A DNA stretch of 6,775 bases from Bacteroidales bacterium (lineage in GTDB: Bacteria; Bacteroidota; Bacteroidia; Bacteroidales; WCHB1-69), in NCBI GenBank assembly GCA_028684405.1, contig JAQUGA010000097.1, positions 1,890-8,664 of the forward strand, written 5' to 3'. Positions 6,206-6,775 of the stretch are shown here, in pieces (position 1 is the stretch's first letter; each line of letters opens with the position of its first letter). Both the position numbers and the translations under genes were made by a program. The notes beneath the pieces are model-generated. The model saw only the letters and a program-made list of their open reading frames with translations. It made no database searches and was not told the DNA's origin.

Positions 6206-6766
6206 CTACCAATCATCTTTTACTACTTCTTTTGGCTCCATTCCTTCTTTGAGGGAAACAATAATTTCTTTAATTTGTTCGTCTACTTCTCTTAAATTGT
6301 CGAAGCGAGCAGGAAACCACTCTTTTTTGGTCTGGTCAAGCCAGGGTTCAATGGGTTGAAAAGCCTGAGCTTTAAGTGAAAAGCGAGTAAATGTATATCG
6401 ATATCTTCCATCTTTCAATTCCATTGTGAGATTGTAGTTTACCAAACCCGACATTATTTTTGTGCCGTCTTTGGCTGTGCCATAAATTTTAACTCTGGAT
6501 GAAACTTCAACAAGACCAGATTCTTCTTCTGCATTTTTAATAACACTGCTTGTTTTGTAATGCGATTGAACCCATTCAGTGAAGCGGGCAAACAGTTCAG
6601 CTTTAGTTCCTTTAACTTCAACTACTTCTCTATACGTGATTTGCATGCTTGTCGAATCCATTGGCATTTGAGGTGCTTCTGGCTCTTTTTTGCTTCGTTG
6701 TGCAAACAAATTGCTTTGCAAGGCCAAAAAAAGACTTATTGTAATGATTGTTTTTAATGTTCTCAT
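6206..6766 (-). CDS. Secreted DUF4468 (TBP-like fold) protein
   Basis: The product is 186 residues. Residues 1-22 form a signal peptide (basic MRTLK, hydrophobic TIITISLFLALQSNL, cleavage at LFA-Q), and a short polar, Pro/Met-rich linker follows (about 23-42). From about 43 the sequence ITYREVVEVKGTKAELFARF, then WVQSHYKTSSVIKNAEEESG, then the strands around VSSRVKIYG, SGLVNYNLTMELKDGRYRYTFTRFSLKAQ, is the beta-alpha-beta pattern of DUF4468. This domain has a TATA-binding-protein-like fold and is found almost only in Bacteroidota; its molecular role is unknown. The C-terminus ends in a probable helix (FDNLREVDEQIKEIIVSLKEGM) and a polar tail. No catalytic residues can be pointed out. The ATG at 6766 is supported by the signal peptide; the gene is complete but only 9 bases of upstream sequence are visible. 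An intrinsic terminator directly follows, so it is not part of the recQ transcript. Confidence 0.82.
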   Translation of the reverse strand: MRTLKTIITISLFLALQSNLFAQRSKKEPEAPQMPMDSTSMQITYREVVEVKGTKAELFARFTEWVQSHYKTSSVIKNAEEESGLVEVSSRVKIYGTAKDGTKIMSGLVNYNLTMELKDGRYRYTFTRFSLKAQAFQPIEPWLDQTKKEWFPARFDNLREVDEQIKEIIVSLKEGMEPKEVVKDDW

Positions 6767-6775
6767 GAGTTTTTT

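Overview
The window comes from an AT-rich member of the Bacteroidota, most likely the Flavobacteriia/Flavobacteriales. The evidence is a DUF4468 protein, a long RecQ carrying the C-terminal helix-turn-helix extension common in this phylum, MORN_2/YwqK-type lipoproteins, an OmpH-family protein, weak Shine-Dalgarno sites, and a promoter-like site of the TTG/TAnnTTTG type. The species cannot be named from the sequence. All eight genes lie on the minus strand, so transcription runs from high to low coordinates. I see no tRNA, rRNA, CRISPR array, insertion sequence or prophage gene.

In transcription order: a secreted DUF4468 protein (6766-6206) ends in a compact intrinsic terminator (6200-6179). 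A 195-bp spacer follows, with a good candidate promoter and short direct repeats. Next comes a tightly packed five-gene cluster: recQ (6010-3794), an OmpH/Skp-like protein with a membrane anchor (3772-3068), a MORN_2-repeat lipoprotein (3065-2628), an NlpC/P60 peptidase lipoprotein with a GTG start (2616-2080) and a DMT/EamA transporter (2083-1175). The gaps are 21, 2 and 11 bp, and the last pair overlaps by 4 bp (ATGA), so co-transcription is likely.

After a second spacer of 196 bp, a second unit begins. It contains a LolA-like periplasmic protein (978-256) and, overlapping it by 26 bp, the N-terminal 93 codons of a YidD-family protein that runs off the left edge of the window (281-1).

Functionally, one DNA-repair helicase is embedded among cell-envelope genes: a periplasmic chaperone-like protein, two lipoproteins, one of them a probable cell-wall hydrolase, a transporter, a lipoprotein-carrier-like protein and a membrane-insertion factor. 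Most of this is housekeeping or ordinary accessory content. I did not find a convincing new defence or mobile system. The points most worth following up are the recQ-envelope operon, the membrane-anchored Skp-like protein, and the overlapping LolA-like/YidD-like pair.
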